Source of the DNA: Calocera cornea HHB12733
Taxonomy: Eukaryota; Basidiomycota; Dacrymycetes; Dacrymycetales; Dacrymycetaceae
Length of the DNA stretch: 64,000 bases
Reading direction: 5' to 3'
Assembly: GCA_001632435.1 (NCBI GenBank)
Contig: KV423936.1
Location: 161,138-225,137 of the forward strand
The number at the start of each line of letters is the position of its first letter. The first letter of the stretch is position 1. Positions 59,244 through 64,000 of the stretch are shown here, piece after piece. The notes under the pieces are model-generated. The model worked only from the letters and a program-made list of their open reading frames with translations, made no database searches and was not told the origin of the DNA. The position numbers and the translations under genes are program-made.

Positions 59244-59983
59244 CCGAGCCTGCGAGGTTTGTTGATCGCTACAGCTGCGAAGCATAGGAGTGGCTTCGAA
59301 TGGAATATGTACGCACAGCCCTGTACATCGATTGGTAGCGCAAAATCCATTCGGATCTTGGTGATCATGTGCTCGACGACAACGCCAGAGCAGTGGACAA
59401 GAACAGCCGGCTGTAGTGAGGTCAACCGTCTGTCTCTGACTAATGAATATTACCATGCTTCGGCTCGCTAATCTCTCACCGCAGAAGAGACTTCTCGGGT
59501 TACCACGACGGCAACCGACTATCTCTCGCATCTCTTTCCTGTGTGCCGATTGATGCTGGATCGTATGATGGTCTGCGGTGTGGAGCGGCAGTGGCGCCGT
59601 GCGCTGTCCCGTACTTTTACGTTAGTAGAGGTAAATAGATATGCTAGCGGAAGCACGAGAACATCACGTGATGACTGGCAGGTCAACATCGTACTTTATG
59701 CGGGGCCGTACCCCCTCGCGGTTTGTCAACGACTGTACCCCCAGTAGTGCTGATCGTAGCCCTCTATCCATGTCTAACGTGCTGCATCCCTTGTCTTTGG
59801 AAACTCAACCATGGTCGTCGTCGCTGGAGCCGGGGATACCCCATAACCCATCGGGACGCAACCAGTACAGTGGTCGACGGAGTAAGGAGCGCTACTTACC
59901 CCAACATCCGAGTCAAGTGTCACTGAGAAGATGAGCAGTCAACAATGATCAGGTGGAGGCATTGGCCACTGCCCTAGACACCA
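59244..59983. other. intergenic or 5' region of the integrase gene
   Basis: No gene is firmly supported. Short open segments (for example 59641-59934 on the plus strand) show no conserved motif. A first exon of the integrase gene is probably here, since the coding frame continues upstream of 59984 without a start codon. Confidence 0.4.
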
Positions 59984-61410
59984 TGCTTCGAGGAGGATTA
60001 TCGAGGAAACAAATGCTCCGCGACCTAAATGACAAGTATAATTTGCCGCTCTCGTGAGTTGCATCTTTATGGACATTGTCCCGGTTATTCATTGCGTGCT
60101 AGACGCACAACCCTCTATCGATGGCTGGACCGCCTGAAACTTGGGACTCCAAGAAAGCCCGTGCACTCTGATACTGAGGTGGGAGAGGCCATTGTGAGGC
60201 TCCTCCAAGAGGACGTGCTTCACAGATGGGGAGCTGCTCGAGTCAAGGTGAAATTGCAAATGTCGGGAGTGACAGATGCACGTCGGTGCGTGCCTTGCGT
60301 GTCTGTGCGAGATCCGGTTAATCACTCTTTCACTAATGATTGGGGTGCAGTGGCTTTGTTCGAGACTTTATGAGGACCGGCGACGAGTATCACGTCACCG
60401 GAAGGACGCCGGGAAAGAAGCAGATCCATAAGACCTCCTTATGGTCCATTGGTGTCTCTGAGGAATGGAGTGGTGACGGGTTTGAGAAGCTTCAGCGTGT
60501 CGCCGGCGGCTTGCCTTGTTGGGGACTGCGAGACAAGGCCAGCCGTCGATTCCTGGGTCTCTGGGTCTTGCCAAATGTCCGGTTGGGCGTGGTTCCACCG
60601 GCACTTTATCTCAGAGCGGCTAGGAAGGCAGGAGGTGTGTAGTGAGCGTACTATCTGTTATCCGAGGTAACCTGTTATAGGAGTGCCGCTTCGGTTGGTT
60701 CTCGACAAAGGCACAGAAACCATCCAGGTTGGGGCGTTAGCCAAGGCACTAAGGTATGGGTCAACATACTTCCTTTGCTGGGACCGCGTTTGATGTTGTA
60801 AGTAGGCTTGCATATGCCCCAAATATCGATCCGGAGGTACTCCCCCCCTTTTTGCAGATCAAGTCGATCTACAACATCACCATAGAGCGCTCGTGGAGAG
60901 GCCTTTTCAACGACGAGCTTGAGGCAATTGCATTGGTTTGGGACGCGGGTATCAGGGCGGGAATATGCCGCCCGCACATTCAGCTGGAGTAGTGAGTATT
61001 TGTCTTTACATGGCCCGTATCGAAGTTCACAAAGATACAGTTTTCTAGCGCGCTGGGTCTGGGCTCGCACCGTCCAGTGCAAACTAGATCAATATGTGGC
61101 CGAGCGAAACAGTTCGAAGATTCGACAGCAGACAAGGAGTCATCTCCCATGCGGCCTAAGTCCGAACGAGATTTGGTTCAATCCGCAGGAGCATCACTTG
61201 GACAATTGCCTCATCCCCGTTCCTGCGCATATTCTTGACGACCTGATCGAACAGTACACTCCGCCCAAACTCTTTCAGTTCGTACCCGACGATGTTGACC
61301 ACTTCGCAAGTCGCGTCTATCTTGCACTGGGGGAGCCCATTCTGAACGTCAACACCGCTTGGGACGTGTATGAGCGCCTCATGGCACGCGCAGAGCATGA
61401 TGCATGCTGA
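59984..61410 (+). CDS. fungal integrase-core (DDE) domain protein, transposon-derived
   Basis: Exons are consistent across five introns of about 45-65 nt (for example 60054-60102), giving an uninterrupted product. An N-terminal helix-turn-helix-like part (LSRKQMLRDLNDKYNLPL, RTTLYRWLDRLKLG) leads to GFVRDFMRTG and then the catalytic core: WSGDGFEKL (first Asp), LVLDKGTET (second Asp) and YNITIERSWRGLFN (Glu), forming a candidate D-D-E triad. The end has LARWVWARTVQCKLDQYV, LPCGLSPNEIWFNPQEHH and CLIPVPAHILDDL, typical of integrase-core proteins abundant in Agaricomycetes. No flanking inverted repeats were found. The gene is intact enough to be active or domesticated. The true start is probably upstream of 59984. 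Confidence 0.72.
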
Positions 61411-61740
61411 TAGATACCATAGTGCGGCGACGGAGGGATGGCCGCGCCTTGCGCAAGGAAAAGGGAGGGCGTGGATTGTAGATAATGCGTGGGCGAATAC
61501 CATGAATCGATTGTTTCACGGTGGTTCATGAGCAGCAACCTTAGGGCCTGGCAGGGCGTCGTCGGACCTTTAGCACCATTTTAGAAACGCGATGCGGAAG
61601 GAAATGGCTCCGCCGAGGGTTTGACGCCGACGCGTCGACGCCTCTCTACTCGTTCTGCACCGAACCACCATTACATCCCGCCACTCACCCACCGTTCTGT
61701 TTGACGTCGGCGTGCTTCTCTCTGTTCCGATTACTACATC

Positions 61741-63505
61741 ATGGAGGCTCTCGTTTTTAGAGATGGATCGAAGGTTGATCCAGAGACGGATCCGATTTGC
61801 GGTGAGTGAACTCTTTCGAGGCAAGGCCTTTCTAAATCGTGTACTAGTCCTCTTCCACCTGTTGAGCTGTTTCAAAAGATTCAACGACGATACCATCTGG
61901 TCACCACAGACCGACTCGGTATGCTGGTTGGGATTCTCATCAAAGAATCTTGCACTATATGGATCTTGCTAGTTGATCCTCACATGCACGAACTCGTCCA
62001 AATCGGCATTTATCAAGGCTACACTAGATGCTCCCTTCTTCATCCGCTACAGCTTATACAAGGATCTTCCACGGCCCGCGGGTTATACAGCGCCCCATTG
62101 CCAGCTCAAAGCATCGCTCGTTCTCTCCTATTTGCGGAAGAACAAGCTCACGCCCAACGTTGTCAGCCTAGTGATGAGCCTCAAAGATCCCGGGCATGCC
62201 GAGAGGGTTATGAAGTTGCCAAAGACGCCACCGCAAGTCGATAAGGAAATACGCATCATTCGGCAGAAATGGTTACCGTTCGACCCGGAGACGGGCAAGG
62301 AGGTGGGGCAGGACGATGAGGCGGGAAAGCTGGACGAGGAGTTTGCGGAGGAAGATGAGGAGGAGGATAAAAGTATTGAAAGTCATCTGATGTTACAGTT
62401 TCACTGTATCAAAGGTACGCCCGAGTCTTCTCCCACCGAATGCCTCCAAAACTGACGCATACATTTACGTTGTGATAAGGGGTGGTCAAGCGACACCGCC
62501 TGCTTGTTGAGGATGTCGATGAAGTCCTGGAACCCGCAGTGGATGAAGACGTGTATGGACACTCTTTGCGCATTACAGCGGCGCATATACGAGCTATTCT
62601 TATCCGGATCCGTCCTATTATCAACGACCCGACTGGATACCTGACGTGTCGATTCACAGAAGAAGGAATCCAGTGGCAAGCCGGGGGTCTAGGTAAGTAC
62701 ATGTGACTGTCCAGATGTCACCGGTATCTTATTTGTCCTCCAGACTCCGTCATGACCGAGATGACGTCCCCCGCTGAAGACTGCTTATCGTACGACGCTG
62801 GACCGGACAACATCGAGTTGCGGTTCCACGTGCGAGAATTCACAGTAAGGGACCCATACATCCACGTGCCGCAGCGGCTTAGACGCATTCAGGCGTTCAT
62901 CGAGCTGGCATCGGCGCTTGATCGAGCCATCGATATACGATTCAACCCCGCCCCTGCCCCGCTCTTGCTGTCTCTAGTTGCTAACCCAATCATTTCGCAG
63001 CTCACACACCTCGACATCCGCGTGTATATCGCCACCTCGACACCATCGGAAGTAGAGAAGATTATAGAGCCGCCTCGAAAACGGCAAAAGTTGTCTCACC
63101 CCCAGACCGAGACCGAGTCGGAGCCTGATGTCAAGCTGAACGAAGTCGAGCAAACCAGGCCAAGTCATGATTATCTTAGCAGCCCACAGGCCGATCGTAC
63201 TGCTGGTCAGCATGGGCGCTCCCATGAAGACCTGTCCCATGAAGACTTGTCCCGCGCTTTCACCTTCGTCCCTGCCCCGTTCGATGTAAGACGACGTGAG
63301 CTTGTCGAAACGAAAGCTAACCATCATTAGATTCGTCCCAACCTGCAGCGGCACGTACTAGACGACGCCTCCGAAGATCCAACGCAGAACTCCCATGAGC
63401 CGCTTTTTAGTGCAACGTCTCGCGAACGCAAGGTGCGCGCTACAGCATCTCCTTGTTAGCGTATCTAATCCAGACCCTCAGTTTCACTCCCTGTTTGACG
63501 ATTGA
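61741..63505 (+). CDS. RAD9: checkpoint clamp subunit RAD9 (9-1-1 complex)
   Basis: Exons 61741-61801, 61848-61918, 61973-62414, 62480 onward and three more to the stop at 63505; about 500 residues. It opens MEALVFRDGSKVDPETDP, then LLSCFKRFNDDTIW and LILTCTNSSKSAFIKATLDA (Rad9's NSS..SAF motif), FFIRYSLYKDLPRPAGYTAP, LMLQFHCIKG joined to VVKRHRLLVEDVDEVLEP, and ELRFHVREFTVRDPYIHV with ALDRAIDIRFNPAPAPLLLS. These are the conserved blocks of the PCNA-like Rad9 core. The C-terminal tail has PPRKRQKLS (likely nuclear signal) and is hydrophilic, as expected for the phosphorylated Rad9 tail. The clamp signals DNA damage through ATR/Mec1. Confidence 0.8.
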
Positions 63506-63787
63506 CGGGGCTGTTCGAGGTATATCAAGGAAGGCGCCACGGTGCGTGCTATGATGATCCGCTAAGAAATCGGTGTATTATTTCCTCACGTAGTGAATGA
63601 ACCATGTGTTTGAAGTGTAGTATCCGAACCTGAGTTGATCTCTGGACATGAGCAGCAGCGCTCGAAGAGATCTTCCTTTCAGTTTAGCGGGTGACGCAAT
63701 GCTGTCCTAGTTGTAGACATCCCAGCGTCTCCCGTATCGAGAGCCTTCCGCTCTTCGGCAGTCGGGCGCTTATAAGAAGTGCCTTCA
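63506..63787. other. short intergenic region
   Basis: Between RAD9 and the repeat-containing frame. A TATAAG-like word lies about 20 bases before the ATG at 63788. Nothing else recognised. Confidence 0.4.
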
Positions 63788-64000
63788 ATGCTGACAGCCA
63801 GTCGACGAGCGGAATCCGCTGCGCAACAACAATCCGACCGATTCTCGCAGTCTGTCGCGGAGCAAGAGTCCAACCGATTCTCGCAGTCTGTCGCGGAGCA
63901 ACAGTCCGACCAATCCTCGCAGTCTGTCGCGGAGCAACAGTCCGACCAATCCTCGCAGTCTGTCGCGGAGCAACAGTCCGACCAATCCTCGCAGTCTGTC
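63788..64000 (+). CDS. partial protein with perfect 12-residue repeats, runs off the window
   Basis: Open frame of 71 codons with no stop before the window ends. It starts MLTASRRAESA and then consists of a 36-bp tandem repeat, five units at 63821-63856, 63857-63892, 63893-63928, 63929-63964 and 63965-64000. The last three are identical (AEQQSDQSSQSV); the first two differ slightly (AQQQSDRFSQSV, AEQESNRFSQSV). The repeat is Gln/Ser-rich and acidic, with no signal peptide. Whether it is a real protein or a minisatellite read as one cannot be told without the rest. Confidence 0.4.
   Translation, partial: MLTASRRAESAAQQQSDRFSQSVAEQESNRFSQSVAEQQSDQSSQSVAEQQSDQSSQSVAEQQSDQSSQSV
63821..64000. repeat. 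36-bp tandem repeat (minisatellite), at least five units
   Basis: Five consecutive 36-base units, the last three identical, ending exactly at the window edge, so the array may extend further. A unit contains GTCCGACCAATCCTCGCAG. The unit length is a multiple of three, so the plus-strand frame stays open through copy-number change; the minus strand is also open. Confidence 0.9.

Noticed and set aside
1..64000. CRISPR arrays, bacterial operons or phage genes
   Set aside because: Spliced genes and eukaryotic families throughout; the only regular repeats are the 36-bp and about 270-bp arrays, which have no spacers.

Overview
This window is nuclear DNA from a filamentous basidiomycete, most likely an Agaricomycete. 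The evidence is dense genes split by many 45-70 nt GT..AG introns, and gene families typical of that class: a small cysteine-rich metallothionein-like peptide, an alpha-type protein kinase with N-terminal CxxC pairs, F-box/LRR proteins and a fungal integrase-core gene. Intron boundaries were placed by eye from GT..AG sites, reading frame and recalled family conservation. No searches were run.

Layout. 0-8.6 kb: metallothionein-like gene, VPS9-domain Rab5 exchange factor, ribosomal protein eL37 and a kinesin-14 motor. 8.6-16.7 kb is gene-poor, holding only DASH subunit DAD3 and a small proline-rich protein. 16.7-36.5 kb is packed with housekeeping genes: an amidase, thymidylate kinase, ER-anchored E2 UBC6, Mediator MED4 and RNA polymerase III RPC4 (head to head), a Gfo/Idh/MocA oxidoreductase, TAF10, an F-BAR/DEP/RhoGAP protein, an HPT1-like phosphoribosyltransferase and a mitoferrin-type carrier. 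36.9-43 kb: a fungal glycosyltransferase-like membrane protein and the mRNA-decay factor PAT1. 44-64 kb is more accessory: F-box/LRR protein, RAD1, several unrecognised proteins, the alpha-kinase, a diverged tandem repeat of about 270 bp, an RNase III-like protein with a dsRNA-binding domain but no visible catalytic signature, an integrase gene, RAD9, and an open frame of perfect 12-residue repeats that runs off the end of the window.

Functional links. RAD1 and RAD9 are two of the three subunits of the 9-1-1 DNA-damage clamp. DAD3 and kinesin-14 both act on spindle microtubules. MED4, RPC4 and TAF10 are transcription-machinery subunits lying within 6 kb. UBC6 works in ER-associated degradation; VPS9 and F-BAR/RhoGAP proteins act in endosomal and cortical membrane traffic.

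By eye the first 28 kb is clearly richer in G+C than the rest. The best candidates for something undescribed are the 43-residue metallothionein-like peptide, and the 54-61 kb block that combines the alpha-kinase, the tandem repeats, the RNase III-like/dsRBD protein and the integrase.
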